From: Pseudomonas plecoglossicida NBRC 103162 = DSM 15088
GTDB lineage: Bacteria; Pseudomonadota; Gammaproteobacteria; Pseudomonadales; Pseudomonadaceae
Direction: 5' to 3'
NCBI RefSeq assembly: GCF_000730665.1
Contig: NZ_BBIV01000052.1
Coordinates: 1 to 41,593 of the forward strand
DNA: 41,593 nt
Part shown: positions 8,269 to 16,280 of the stretch, in pieces
Layout of the letters: each line of letters opens with the position of its first letter
Numbering within the stretch: the first letter of the stretch is position 1
Notes under the pieces: model-generated
What the model was told of the DNA's origin: nothing
What the model saw: only the letters and a program-made list of their open reading frames with translations
Databases searched by the model: none
Program-made: the position numbers and the translations under genes

Positions 8269-8400
8269 TCAGCGTGCTGAAGGTCGCCCTGCGTGCAGAA
8301 GGAAGGCTTGGGCGCATGCGTCCTGCCCATAAGCGACATTGATCCGCAGCCAGTCGCTGGGTGCGCCCTGGTAGATGAGGCCAATCCTGGCGAATACCTG
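8269..8400 (-). pseudogene. Possible 3' remnant of a PLP-dependent aminotransferase-type gene
   Basis: Read on the minus strand, this stretch gives VFARIGLIYQGAPSD, then WLRINVAYGQDACAQAFL, and ends at a stop at 8269-8271. It looks like the C-terminal end of a fold-type I PLP enzyme or MocR-like regulator (a LRxNVAY-like strand before the last helix). There is no start codon, and the frame runs upstream into a REP element at 8405-8434. It is therefore probably the decayed tail of a lost gene. The similarity is weak and judged by eye. Confidence 0.3.
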
Positions 8401-8404
8401 CTCT

Positions 8405-8440
8405 GGCTCTATCGCCGGCAAGCCGGCTCCCACAGTTTTT
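8405..8440. repeat. REP element (single copy) followed by a T tract
   Basis: The sequence ggctctatcgccggcaagcc... ends at caca 8434 and is followed by gttttttt. It lies in the 340-bp gap between the chemoreceptor and the SDR gene. On the plus strand the hairpin plus T tract could act as a terminator, but no plus-strand gene reads into it. Confidence 0.75.
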
Positions 8441-8492
8441 TTCTCGCAGGCCCTCCCAGAGGTTCTCCCTCAGTTTCTTGCGCAGGTCTTGA

Positions 8493-9254
8493 TCAGATGG
8501 CAGTCGCCCCGCCATCCACGGTCAGGCTATGGCCAGTGGTGAACGCCGCGCCATCGCTGCACAGGTACAGCACCGCGCTGGCGATTTCCTCGACCTTGCC
8601 GATGCGCCCCACCGGGTGCATGGCAGCGGCGAATTCGGCCTTGCGCGGGTCGGCCTCGTAGGCGCGGCGGAACATGTCGGTATCAATGACCGCCGGGCAC
8701 ACCGCATTCACCCGGATACCCTTCTTGGCATATTCGATGGCCGCCGACTTGGTCAGGCCGATCACCGCATGCTTGGACGCGCTGTAGATGCTCATCTTCG
8801 GCGCGGCACCCAGCCCGGCCACCGATGCGGTGTTGACGATCGCACCGCCGCCCTGGGCCAACAGCAGCGGCAGTTGGTACTTCATGCACAGCCATACGCC
8901 TTTGACGTTGACCCCCATGATGGCGTCGAACTCCGCTTCGCTGCCCTGGGCGAGGCGGCCCTGCTCGATCTCGATGCCGGCGTTGTTGTAGGCGTAGTCC
9001 AAGCGGCCATAGGCCTGGATGACCCGCTCATGCAGCTGGCGAACCTCGGCATCGCGGGTCACGTCACAAGCCACGAACAGCGCCTCGCCACCGGCCTCGC
9101 GCAACAGGGCCACCGTGGCCTCGCCGCCCACCGGATCGAGGTCGGCCACCACCACCTTCAGGCCCTCGCGGGCGAACGCCAGCGCCGTCGCCCGGCCGAT
9201 ACCCGCCGCGCCGCCGGTGACCAGGGCTACCTGGCCGGAAAAGGTCATGCTCAT
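8493..9254 (-). CDS. Short-chain dehydrogenase/reductase (SDR) with glucose-dehydrogenase-like motifs
   Basis: A 253-residue classical SDR, probably a cytoplasmic NAD(P)-dependent oxidoreductase. The cofactor motif TGGAAGIGRAT is at about residues 13-23, NNAG at about 90, the catalytic Ser precedes the loop INTASVAGLGAAP, and the catalytic YxxxK is YSASKHAV at about 157. The C-terminal GHSLTVDGGATAI is the standard ending of this family. An Asp after the second strand (VADLDP) suggests NAD preference. Substrate is unknown. The start is ATG 9254, with gggagcaacc just upstream. It is divergent from the next gene, with a 172-bp intergenic region likely holding both promoters. Confidence 0.88.
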   Translation of the reverse strand: MSMTFSGQVALVTGGAAGIGRATALAFAREGLKVVVADLDPVGGEATVALLREAGGEALFVACDVTRDAEVRQLHERVIQAYGRLDYAYNNAGIEIEQGRLAQGSEAEFDAIMGVNVKGVWLCMKYQLPLLLAQGGGAIVNTASVAGLGAAPKMSIYSASKHAVIGLTKSAAIEYAKKGIRVNAVCPAVIDTDMFRRAYEADPRKAEFAAAMHPVGRIGKVEEIASAVLYLCSDGAAFTTGHSLTVDGGATAI

Positions 9255-9426
9255 GGGTTGCTCCCGATCGTGAAAGGTCGGCCATGAGTCTAGTCAGCCC
9301 TCCGCCCGGCTGGGCAGCATCATCAGGGCAACGGTTGGGCTACCATGCTTACCAGTGATTTTGCCCACTGCCCTGCATCAGCAGACTAGATTCAACGCTT
9401 TCGCCTACCGCCCTCAAGGACCCGCC

Positions 9427-10428
9427 ATGACCCAGAGCAACCGCCGCTTCCTGCTAGCCAAACGCCCGGTCGGTGCCGTGCGCCGCGACGACTTCAGCTT
9501 CGAGACCGTGCCCGCCGAAGCACCGGCCGAGGGGCAGGTACAGGTGCGCAACCTGTACCTGTCGCTGGACCCGGCCATGCGCGGCTGGATGAACGAAGGC
9601 AAGTCGTACATCCCGCCCGTGGCCCTGGGCCAGGTGATGCGCGCGCTCGGCGTGGGCGAAGTGGTTGCCTCCAGGCACCCTGACTACAAACCCGGCGACC
9701 ACGTCAGCGGTGCGCTGGGCGTGCAGGACTACTTCACCGGCGAACCCCAGGGCCTGCACAACATCGACCCCAACCTCGCCCCCCTGCCCCGCTACCTGTC
9801 GGCGCTGGGCATGACCGGCATGACCGCCTACTTCGCCCTGCTCGACGTGGGCCAGCCCAAGGCCGGCGACACGGTGGTCATCTCGGGCGCGGCGGGTGCG
9901 GTCGGCAGCATCGTCGGCCAGATCGCCAGGCTCAAGGGTTGCCGTGTGGTCGGCATCGCCGGCGGCGCACAGAAATGCCAGTACCTCATGGACGAACTGG
10001 GCTTCGATGGCGTGATCGACTACAAGGCCGAGGACGTGCTGGCCGGCCTGAAGCGTGAATGCCCCAAGGGCGTCGACGTGTACTTCGACAACGTGGGCGG
10101 CGAGATCCTCGACGCGGTGCTCACCCGCATCAACTTCAAGGCCCGCATCGTCATCTGCGGCGCCATCAGCCAGTACAACAACAAGGAAGCGGTCAAGGGC
10201 CCGGCCAACTACCTGGCGCTGCTGGTGAACCGCGCGCGGATGGAAGGGTTCGTGGTGATGGACCACGCCAAGGACTATGGCAAGGCCGCGCAGGAGATTG
10301 CCGGGTGGCTGGCCAGCGGCAAGGTCAAGAGCAAAGAACATGTGGTGGACGGCCTGGAGACCTTCCCCGAGACGCTGCTCAAGCTGTTCAGCGGGGAGAA
10401 CTTCGGCAAGTTGGTGCTGAAGGTCTGA
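9427..10428 (+). CDS. NADP-dependent oxidoreductase, MDR family (CurA / alkenal reductase-like)
   Basis: A 333-residue zinc-independent medium-chain dehydrogenase. It has the nucleotide-binding motif VISGAAGAVGSIVGQ at about residues 155-169, the family phrase YLSLDPAMRGWMN near residue 50 and VYFDNVGGEILD near 220. These marks fit the YncB/CurA/leukotriene B4 dehydrogenase group that reduces alpha,beta-unsaturated aldehydes or ketones with NADPH. No zinc-binding Cys cluster is visible. The ATG at 9427 is chosen because aagga lies at 9416-9420; the earlier in-frame start at 9355 has no such site. An inverted REP pair follows the gene. Confidence 0.9.
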   Translation: MTQSNRRFLLAKRPVGAVRRDDFSFETVPAEAPAEGQVQVRNLYLSLDPAMRGWMNEGKSYIPPVALGQVMRALGVGEVVASRHPDYKPGDHVSGALGVQDYFTGEPQGLHNIDPNLAPLPRYLSALGMTGMTAYFALLDVGQPKAGDTVVISGAAGAVGSIVGQIARLKGCRVVGIAGGAQKCQYLMDELGFDGVIDYKAEDVLAGLKRECPKGVDVYFDNVGGEILDAVLTRINFKARIVICGAISQYNNKEAVKGPANYLALLVNRARMEGFVVMDHAKDYGKAAQEIAGWLASGKVKSKEHVVDGLETFPETLLKLFSGENFGKLVLKV

Positions 10429-10443
10429 ATCCACTCGTTTGAC

Positions 10444-10524
10444 TGTGGGAGCCGGCTTGCCGGCGATGAGGCCGGCCCATGCAAACACCATTCGGGCCCT
10501 ATCGCCGGCAAGCCGGCTCCCACA
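10444..10524. repeat. Inverted pair of REP elements
   Basis: Copies at 10444-10473 and 10494-10524 face each other with only a 20-bp spacer, in the gap between the MDR oxidoreductase and kdsA. The two arms are almost perfect reverse complements, so the pair could fold as one long stem. Confidence 0.87.
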
Positions 10525-10639
10525 GGGATCGCGCTATCCATGAGCTTTCCAGAATTCGTGGGCCTGCACGGCTCACCGAGATCTTGTAAGATCACCCATC
10601 GCCACTGAAACCAGTGACTGGGATTTGCAGAGAAAGAAC

Positions 10640-11482
10640 ATGATCAAGATCACCCCAACCATCGAGTGCTCCAACAGCGCACCCTTCGTCCTCTTCGGCG
10701 GCATCAACGTCCTCGAATCCGAAGACCTGGCCCTCAAGGCCTGTGAAGAGTACGTGCGCGTCACTCAGAAGCTGGGCATCCCCTATGTCTTCAAAGCCAG
10801 CTTCGACAAGGCCAACCGCTCCTCGATCCACTCCTACCGTGGCCCGGGCATGGAAGAAGGCCTGCGCATCTTCGAGAAGGTCAAAGCCGAGTTCGGCGTC
10901 CCGATCATCACCGACGTGCACGAGATCTACCAGTGCGCCCCGGTCGCCGAAGTCGTCGACGTCCTGCAACTGCCGGCCTTCCTGGCCCGCCAGACCGACC
11001 TGGTAGTGGCCCTGGCCAAGACCGGCAAGCCGGTCAACATCAAGAAGCCGCAGTTCCTCAGCCCTTCGCAGATGCAGAACATCGTGCAGAAGTTCAACGA
11101 AGCCGGTAACGACCAGCTGATCCTCTGCGACCGTGGCACCTGCATGGGCTACGACAACCTAGTCGTGGACATGCTCGGCTTCGGCGTGATGAAGAAGACC
11201 TGCAACAACCTGCCGATCATCTTCGACGTCACCCACGCCCTGCAGAACCGCGACCCGTCCGGCGCCGCCTCCGGTGGCCGCCGCGAGCAGGTCGTCGACC
11301 TGGCCCGTGCCGGCATGGCTGTAGGCCTGGCAGGCCTGTTCCTGGAAGCCCACCCGAACCCGGACCAGGCCAAGTGCGACGGCCCGAGCGCCCTGCCACT
11401 GGACAAGCTGGAGCCGTTCCTGGCGCAGATCAAGGCGCTGGATGACCTGGTCAAGTCGTTCCAGCCGCTGGTCATTACCTGA
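10640..11482 (+). CDS. kdsA: 3-deoxy-8-phosphooctulonate (KDO-8-P) synthase
   Basis: A 280-residue cytoplasmic aldolase that condenses phosphoenolpyruvate with arabinose-5-phosphate to KDO-8-phosphate, the precursor of the LPS inner core. Family marks are FGGINVLES near the start, YVFKASFDKANRSS, the loop KPQFLSPSQM and FDVTHALQNRDP with the active-site His, then SGGRREQVVDLARAGMA. A Cys and metal-site pattern cannot be assigned safely by eye. The ATG at 10640 is chosen over the in-frame start at 10625. Pseudomonas usually keeps a kdsA between pyrG and eno, so this copy beside pyrF and an O-antigen locus may be a second one. A strong terminator follows. Confidence 0.93.
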   Translation: MIKITPTIECSNSAPFVLFGGINVLESEDLALKACEEYVRVTQKLGIPYVFKASFDKANRSSIHSYRGPGMEEGLRIFEKVKAEFGVPIITDVHEIYQCAPVAEVVDVLQLPAFLARQTDLVVALAKTGKPVNIKKPQFLSPSQMQNIVQKFNEAGNDQLILCDRGTCMGYDNLVVDMLGFGVMKKTCNNLPIIFDVTHALQNRDPSGAASGGRREQVVDLARAGMAVGLAGLFLEAHPNPDQAKCDGPSALPLDKLEPFLAQIKALDDLVKSFQPLVIT

Positions 11483-11490
11483 AACACGAA

Positions 11491-11530
11491 GCAAAAAAAA
11501 GGGGCTGCACATGCAGCCCCATTTTTTTGC
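11491..11530. terminator. Bidirectional intrinsic terminator between kdsA and pyrF
   Basis: The hairpin ggggctgcacatgcagcccc at 11501-11520 is flanked by an A-run on its left (aaaaaaaa, 11493-11500) and a T-run on its right (atttttttgc). It therefore works for kdsA on the plus strand and for pyrF on the minus strand, whose stop lies 9 bp away. Confidence 0.93.
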
Positions 11531-11538
11531 TTCGCGAA

Positions 11539-12240
11539 TCAGCCGCGAATCTCGGCCACCACCGCCGCCAGCGCCTGAGCCGGGTCTGCCGCCTGGCTGA
11601 TCGGGCGGCCGATCACCAAGTAGTCGGAACCGGCATCCAGTGCCTGGCGTGGGGTAAGAATGCGGCGTTGGTCGTCCTGCGCACTCCCGGCCGGGCGAAT
11701 GCCAGGCGTCACCAGCTGCAGCGACGGGTGCGCAGATTTGAGCGCCGGCGCTTCCAGGGCCGAGCACACCAGACCGTCCATGCCCGCCTTCTCGGCCAGC
11801 GCAGCCAGGCGCAGCACCTGCTCCTGCGGGTCGACATCCAGACCGATGCCGGCCAAGTCCTCACGCTCCATGCTGGTCAGCACGGTCACACCGATCAGCA
11901 GCGGCTGCGGGCCACTGCGCTTGGCCAGCTCTTCGCGGCAGGCCGACATCATGCGCAGGCCACCGGAGCAATGCACGTTGACCATCCATACGCCCATCTC
12001 CGCCGCCGCCTTGACCGCCATGGCCGTGGTGTTGGGAATGTCGTGGAACTTGAGGTCGAGGAACACTTCGAAGCCCTTGGCGCACAGGGTCTCGACAATG
12101 CCCGAAGCACTGCTGGTGAACAGCTCCTTGCCAACCTTCACCCGGCACAGGGCAGGGTCGAGCTGGTCGGCCAGCTTCAGGGCGGCGTCACGGGTGGGAA
12201 AATCCAGGGCGACGATCAGGGGCGTCTGGCAGGCGGACAT
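11539..12240 (-). CDS. pyrF: Orotidine 5'-phosphate decarboxylase
   Basis: A 233-residue TIM-barrel enzyme that decarboxylates OMP to UMP in the last step of de novo pyrimidine synthesis. The N-terminal PLIVALDFP carries the first substrate Asp, VKVGKELF the conserved Lys, and FLDLKFHDIPNT holds the catalytic D-x-K-x-x-D array. VTPGIRPAG and YLVIGRPIS bind the phosphate. Length equals the bacterial family. The start is ATG 12240 (MSACQTP), with aagag upstream; the longer in-frame start at 12366 would add a non-conserved leader. It shares the bidirectional terminator with kdsA. Confidence 0.95.
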   Translation of the reverse strand: MSACQTPLIVALDFPTRDAALKLADQLDPALCRVKVGKELFTSSASGIVETLCAKGFEVFLDLKFHDIPNTTAMAVKAAAEMGVWMVNVHCSGGLRMMSACREELAKRSGPQPLLIGVTVLTSMEREDLAGIGLDVDPQEQVLRLAALAEKAGMDGLVCSALEAPALKSAHPSLQLVTPGIRPAGSAQDDQRRILTPRQALDAGSDYLVIGRPISQAADPAQALAAVVAEIRG

Positions 12241-12421
12241 GGTCAGGGTCTCTTGGCAAGTCGAAATCGGCGCGCATTGTAAACGAAGTGACGCAGGCTT
12301 TGGGGGCCGCGGGTCATCAGAATTGGCCCGGCCAGGCATGGCTCCTATAATTGAACCAATGGTCAAGGGAACCGATCAACCGCTATACAAGCGAAGCCCT
12401 CGACGCCACAGGAGAACGACA

Positions 12422-12589
12422 ATGCCCTGGTATGCCTGGCTGATACTCATCATAGCCCTCGGCTCGATCGTCGGCGGGCTGATGATGCTGCGCGATACAG
12501 CGAAAAAACTGCCGCTGACCGAAGAGCAACTGCGCAAGGTGCATGAACGCAATGCCGAGGCGGATGCCAAGGATGCGCAGGACCGATAA
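12422..12589 (+). CDS. DUF2897-like small membrane protein
   Basis: A 55-residue peptide with one N-terminal membrane helix (WYAWLILIIALGSIVGGLMM) followed by a charged cytoplasmic tail (DTAKKLPLTEEQLRK...AEADAKDAQDR). This layout matches DUF2897 proteins, often found next to pyrF in Pseudomonas. The ATG at 12422 has a good ribosome-binding site, aggagaa at 12411-12417. Function is unknown. It is divergent from pyrF, with promoters presumably in the 180-bp gap between them. Confidence 0.75.
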   Translation: MPWYAWLILIIALGSIVGGLMMLRDTAKKLPLTEEQLRKVHERNAEADAKDAQDR

Positions 12590-12611
12590 CCGAGATTGAA
12601 GCAACAACCCC

Positions 12612-12693
12612 TGCGGGAGCCGGCTCGCCGGCGATGAGGCCAGCACAGACAAGAAACCGGGTTGGCCCGATCGCCGGCAAGCCGGCTCCCACA
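12612..12693. repeat. Inverted pair of REP elements
   Basis: Copies at 12612-12641 (variant with ctcgcc) and 12664-12693 face each other across 22 bp, between two convergent genes. This is the last REP copy visible in the window; none is seen between 12.7 kb and the end. Confidence 0.85.
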
Positions 12694-12713
12694 AAGGGCA
12701 TGCTGTTACACCA

Positions 12714-13046
12714 CTACTCCACCATCAGCCTGTCGCGATTGCGCTCCAGCAGCGCGCTGCCTATTCCCCTGATTTCGAGCAGTTCGTCCACCGTGGCGAA
12801 CGGCCCATTGGCCTCCCGATACGCCACGATCGCCTCGGCCTTGGCTTTGCCGATCCCGTTCAGCTCCTTCTGCAATGTCGATGCATCAGCGGCGTTCAAA
12901 TTCAAGCGTTCCACCGGCGCCTGCGCCTGGCTGACCAGCGGTACTGGCTCGGTCGGCACCGTCGCAGCCCCCGGCGCCGCGCTGAGGGAAAACGACAAGC
13001 CGGCGAACAGAGGCAACAGCAGGTAATTGAGGACGGTATTGCGCAT
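12714..13046 (-). CDS. ComEA-like helix-hairpin-helix protein, exported
   Basis: A 110-residue protein with a signal peptide (about residues 1-25, ending near LSAAPGA), a short Pro-rich linker and a C-terminal double helix-hairpin-helix domain: LNLNAADASTLQKELNGIG, then FATVDELLEIRGIGSALLE. ComEA proteins bind double-stranded DNA in the periplasm; in Pseudomonas the role of this short version is not settled. The start at ATG 13046 is preferred over the GTG at 13055, because aggag lies right upstream at 13055-13059. In Pseudomonas genomes this gene commonly sits directly downstream of wbpM; here the two are about 12 kb apart. Confidence 0.88.
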   Translation of the reverse strand: MRNTVLNYLLLPLFAGLSFSLSAAPGAATVPTEPVPLVSQAQAPVERLNLNAADASTLQKELNGIGKAKAEAIVAYREANGPFATVDELLEIRGIGSALLERNRDRLMVE

Positions 13047-13217
13047 GAGGGTCACTCCTGTGAATTGAGGTTGCGGACAGCCAGTTTCCTTGGCTGCCCC
13101 TACAACCTAGCGGCACACAGGCAGTTGTTCCCAGCGGGCAATGGTTACCAAATCAGACGTCACAGCATGTTGCACACCCGCCAGCGAAACATCCTACGGC
13201 AGGCGTGCACACTACCT

Positions 13218-14117
13218 TCAACCTTGCAGGACAGGATCACGCAGCAGACGCAGCAGGTACTGGCCATAGCCGTTCTTGCGCATCGGCTCGGCCAGCGCTT
13301 GCAGCTGCTCCGCACCGATCCACTGCTGGCGGAAGGCCATTTCCTCCGGGCATGCGACCTTGAGGCCCTGCCGGCGCTCGAGGGTGGCTATGTAACCACT
13401 GGCCTCGAGCAGCGAATCATGGGTACCGGTATCGAGCCAGGCATAACCCCGGCCCATGACCTCGACCGACAAGTGCCCCCGTTCCATGTAGAGCCGGTTG
13501 ATGTCGGTGATCTCCAGCTCGCCACGTGGCGATGGCTTGAGCCCCTTGGCCATCTCGATCACATCCTGGTCGTAGAAATACAGCCCGGTCACCGCATAGT
13601 TGGACTTCGGCTGCTGTGGCTTTTCCTCCAGGCTGACAGCCCTGCCTTGGCCATCGAACTCGACCACGCCATAGCGCTCGGGGTCGGTCACATGGTAGGC
13701 GAATACACTCGCCCCTTCGCTGCGCGCCATGGCACCGTCGAGCAACTTGTGGAAGTCGTGGCCGTAGTAGATGTTGTCGCCCAGCACCAGCGCCGACAGG
13801 TCGTTGCCGATGAAACCTTCGCCAATGATGAAGGCCTGGGCCAGGCCGTCCGGCGAAGGCTGCACCGCATAGCTGATGTTGATGCCCCACTGGTGGCCAT
13901 CGCCCAGCAATTGCTCGAAGCGCGGTGTGTCCATCGGGGTGGAGATGATCAGAATGTCGCGGATACCCGCCAGCATCAGCGTGGTCAGCGGGTAGTAGAT
14001 CATCGGTTTGTCGTACACCGGCAGCAGTTGCTTGGAAATCGCCAGTGTCGCCGGGTGCAGGCGCGTACCCGAGCCGCCCGCCAGAATGATGCCTTTGCGT
14101 GGTTTGATCGTGCTCAT
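13218..14117 (-). CDS. rmlA: Glucose-1-phosphate thymidylyltransferase RmlA
   Basis: A 299-residue nucleotidyltransferase making dTDP-glucose from glucose-1-phosphate and dTTP. The nucleotide-binding GGSGTRLHP is at residues 14-22, followed by SKQLLPVYDKPMIYYPL with its conserved Lys. LGDNIYYGHDF (metal Asp), VEFDGQG, SLEEKP and GYAWLDTGTHDSL are also present. Length is typical (about 290-300). The start is ATG 14117 (MSTIKPRKG), and it overlaps the rmlB stop by 4 bp (ATGA), so the pair is co-translated. rmlC and rmlD, usually grouped with these genes, are not present in the window. Confidence 0.95.
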   Translation of the reverse strand: MSTIKPRKGIILAGGSGTRLHPATLAISKQLLPVYDKPMIYYPLTTLMLAGIRDILIISTPMDTPRFEQLLGDGHQWGINISYAVQPSPDGLAQAFIIGEGFIGNDLSALVLGDNIYYGHDFHKLLDGAMARSEGASVFAYHVTDPERYGVVEFDGQGRAVSLEEKPQQPKSNYAVTGLYFYDQDVIEMAKGLKPSPRGELEITDINRLYMERGHLSVEVMGRGYAWLDTGTHDSLLEASGYIATLERRQGLKVACPEEMAFRQQWIGAEQLQALAEPMRKNGYGQYLLRLLRDPVLQG

Positions 14118-15196
14118 GTGTCGTGCTTCCCTGAACGGCCGCTGTAGTTCTTTTCTACCCATTCGCGATAACTGCCCGACTGCACGCCCTCGACCCAGGC
14201 GGCGTTGTCCAGGTACCACTGCACCGTTTTGCGAATACCGGTCTCGAACGTCTCGGCCGGCTTCCAGCCCAGCTCGCGCTCCAGCTTGCGGGCATCGATG
14301 GCATAGCGCCGGTCGTGGCCAGGGCGGTCGGCGACGTAGGAGATCTGCGCCGCATAGGGCTTGCCGTCAGCCCGCGGGCGCAGCTCGTCCAGCAGGGCGC
14401 AGACGCACCTGACGATCTCGAGGTTCGGCTTCTCGTTCCAGCCGCCAACGTTGTACACCTCGCCCACCGTGCCGGCTTCCAGCACCCGGCGAATGGCGCT
14501 GCAGTGGTCTTTGACGTACAGCCAGTCGCGAATCTGCTGACCATCGCCATACACTGGCAGCACCTTGCCGCCCAAGGCGTTGACGATCATCAACGGAATG
14601 AGTTTTTCCGGGAAATGCAGTGGCCCGTAGTTGTTCGAGCAGTTGGTGGTCAGCACGGGCAGACCGTAGGTGTGGTGGTAGGAGCGTACCAGGTGGTCAC
14701 TCGCCGCTTTACTGGCAGAGTATGGGCTGTTGGGCTGATATTGATGCGTTTCAGTGAACGCCGGCTCACCAGCTTTGAGCGAGCCATAGACCTCGTCGGT
14801 AGAGACGTGCAGGAAGCGGAACGCAGCCCGATCAACCTCATCCAGGTCCTGCCAGTAACCGCGAATCGCTTCAAGCAGCTGGAAGGTACCCACCACGTTG
14901 GTTTCCACAAAAGCTTGCGGCGCGTGAATGGAGCGGTCGACATGCGACTCGGCTGCGAAGTTGAGCACTGCTCGCGGGCGGTGCTCCTCCAGCAGGCGCT
15001 TAATCAACGCACCGTCACCTATATCACCGTGCACGAAAAAATGCTGCGGGTTTCCCTCCAGGCTGGCCAGGCTTTGCAGGTTGCCGGCGTACGTCAGCTT
15101 GTCCAGGTTAATTAGGTTTTCGCCTGACTGGCTTACCCAATCCAGCACGAAATTCGCACCGATGAAGCCGGCGCCGCCGGTAACCAGTACTGTCAT
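14114..15196 (-). CDS. rmlB: dTDP-glucose 4,6-dehydratase RmlB
   Basis: A 360-residue extended SDR that converts dTDP-glucose into dTDP-4-keto-6-deoxyglucose with bound NAD. Cofactor motif GGAGFIG is at residues 7-13, STDEVYG with the catalytic Thr-Asp-Glu is at 132-138, and YSASK (Y159, K163) is the catalytic pair. Further marks are HVDRSIHAP and RPGHDRRYAID. It is the first gene of the rmlB-rmlA pair. The start is ATG 15196, with gagaag 10 bp upstream. Its product could feed dTDP-L-rhamnose or dTDP-aminosugars, but no later enzyme of either route lies in the window. Confidence 0.95.
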   Translation of the reverse strand: MTVLVTGGAGFIGANFVLDWVSQSGENLINLDKLTYAGNLQSLASLEGNPQHFFVHGDIGDGALIKRLLEEHRPRAVLNFAAESHVDRSIHAPQAFVETNVVGTFQLLEAIRGYWQDLDEVDRAAFRFLHVSTDEVYGSLKAGEPAFTETHQYQPNSPYSASKAASDHLVRSYHHTYGLPVLTTNCSNNYGPLHFPEKLIPLMIVNALGGKVLPVYGDGQQIRDWLYVKDHCSAIRRVLEAGTVGEVYNVGGWNEKPNLEIVRCVCALLDELRPRADGKPYAAQISYVADRPGHDRRYAIDARKLERELGWKPAETFETGIRKTVQWYLDNAAWVEGVQSGSYREWVEKNYSGRSGKHDT

Positions 15197-15371
15197 AGGG
15201 TTGAACGCTTCTCATGTGTGTGACTGAAAGTAGCTAGCGCAATTCTAGACGGGAATTTGCAGAAGTATAGCGGTAAGACGCCTTTTACGCTGTTGACACT
15301 TGTACTGTCATTGCCGGCAGTGCAAAATACTGACCATTTTCACGAAAACCATCCACTCACTGGGATCGCTC

Positions 15372-15953
15372 ATGCCTTCCATGATTCGTTCTGTCGTTAT
15401 TGCGGCCCTGTTTGCCCCCTTGCCTATCTGGGCACAATCCACGCAGCTTGCTGACCAAGTTATCACGCCTAGTGCGTTCCTAGGTGTTGAGCTGCAAGGG
15501 AATTTCATGGCCGAGGTGCCGGAGTGTGCAGCGGCAGAAAATTATCCAAGTGAACCTTGCCGGATTGCGACCACAAAACTTGGAACCTATGAGATCCGGG
15601 GTTTACCGTATTTGCCAATTCCGCAAAATTATAAGCTTTTCGCTACTGTTACGGATCAGACTGTAAGTCAATTGGTGTTGACTGGCAACGCCAGCAATCT
15701 GTATCTGGTCAAAGAAATGCTCACTGATAAGCTAGGGGAGCCAGCAACAAGTGCAAGCCATTGGGTAAAATTAAACTCTGGAGCATGTTACGAGACAGAG
15801 GCTTACAAGTGGATTACTCAAGGGGTGTCTGTAAACTTTGGACGGAACCTTAGTGATCTTGGGCGATACTCTATTACGTTTTCAAGTTCAATTATTGATA
15901 CAAATCTTGGCCAAAACGGCATAACACCGCCATCAGAAAGCCCTACACTGTAA
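15372..15953 (+). CDS. Exported protein of unknown function
   Basis: A 193-residue protein that I do not recognise. It begins with a clear signal peptide (MIRSVVIAALFAPLPIWAQS, with likely cleavage after Ala-Gln), so it is probably periplasmic or secreted. The mature part has four Cys, two of them in the ECAAAENYPSEPC segment, which could form disulfides. The ATG at 15372 is used; the ATG at 15381 is equally possible and starts right at the signal peptide. Its base composition is visibly more AT-rich than rmlB, and it is the only plus-strand gene between rmlB and the insertion-sequence remnants, suggesting acquisition. A TTGACA-like box stands at 15294. Confidence 0.6.
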   Translation: MPSMIRSVVIAALFAPLPIWAQSTQLADQVITPSAFLGVELQGNFMAEVPECAAAENYPSEPCRIATTKLGTYEIRGLPYLPIPQNYKLFATVTDQTVSQLVLTGNASNLYLVKEMLTDKLGEPATSASHWVKLNSGACYETEAYKWITQGVSVNFGRNLSDLGRYSITFSSSIIDTNLGQNGITPPSESPTL

Positions 15954-15990
15954 CCACGACTCGACAATTACCAACAATGCAAGTACAGCA

Positions 15991-16280
15991 TGAATCGTTC
16001 CTGGCTCCCTAGACGCTATCCAAACTCAGAAAATAGCGTTTTTCATAATCTACTGGATTCAGCTGCATAGCACTGCCATATTGAAGCTTAGAGTTATATT
16101 GCATCTAGATGCAATCGGGGATATCACTTCGGGCTTCTTCGCGCGCTGCGTAGATTTTTTGTAGGATTCGTTCCCGCTTTAAATGCTGGAAATATCTTTC
16201 GACCCCGGCATTGTCGTGGAAATTTCCACGCGACGCATCCTGCTGATTACATTGCCAATCTTAGCTACTAAACTGGGCGG
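15991..16280 (-). mobile_element. Remnant of an IS3-family element (orfB 3' end plus terminal repeat)
   Basis: The left edge tgaatcgttcctggctccct resembles the IS3-type end at 25211 read inward (tgaatcgcccctgg...). Read on the minus strand, the rest is the end of an IS3 OrfB: QFSS, then SRGNFHDNAGVERYFQHLKRE around the third catalytic Glu region, then REEARSDI. It is broken by a TAG at 16105-16107 and a small deletion near 16265, and Glu of AESFF is changed to GVERYF, so it is dead. At about 16280 it joins IS30-type sequence. A related but distinct copy lies at 22354-22758. Confidence 0.78.

Noticed and set aside
9454..10491. A 345-residue minus-strand open frame opposite the MDR oxidoreductase
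   Set aside because: It is the antisense of a well-marked enzyme and has no recognisable motif.
12241..12366. N-terminal extension of pyrF
   Set aside because: The extra 42 residues are not part of the family, and a ribosome-binding site precedes the ATG at 12240.
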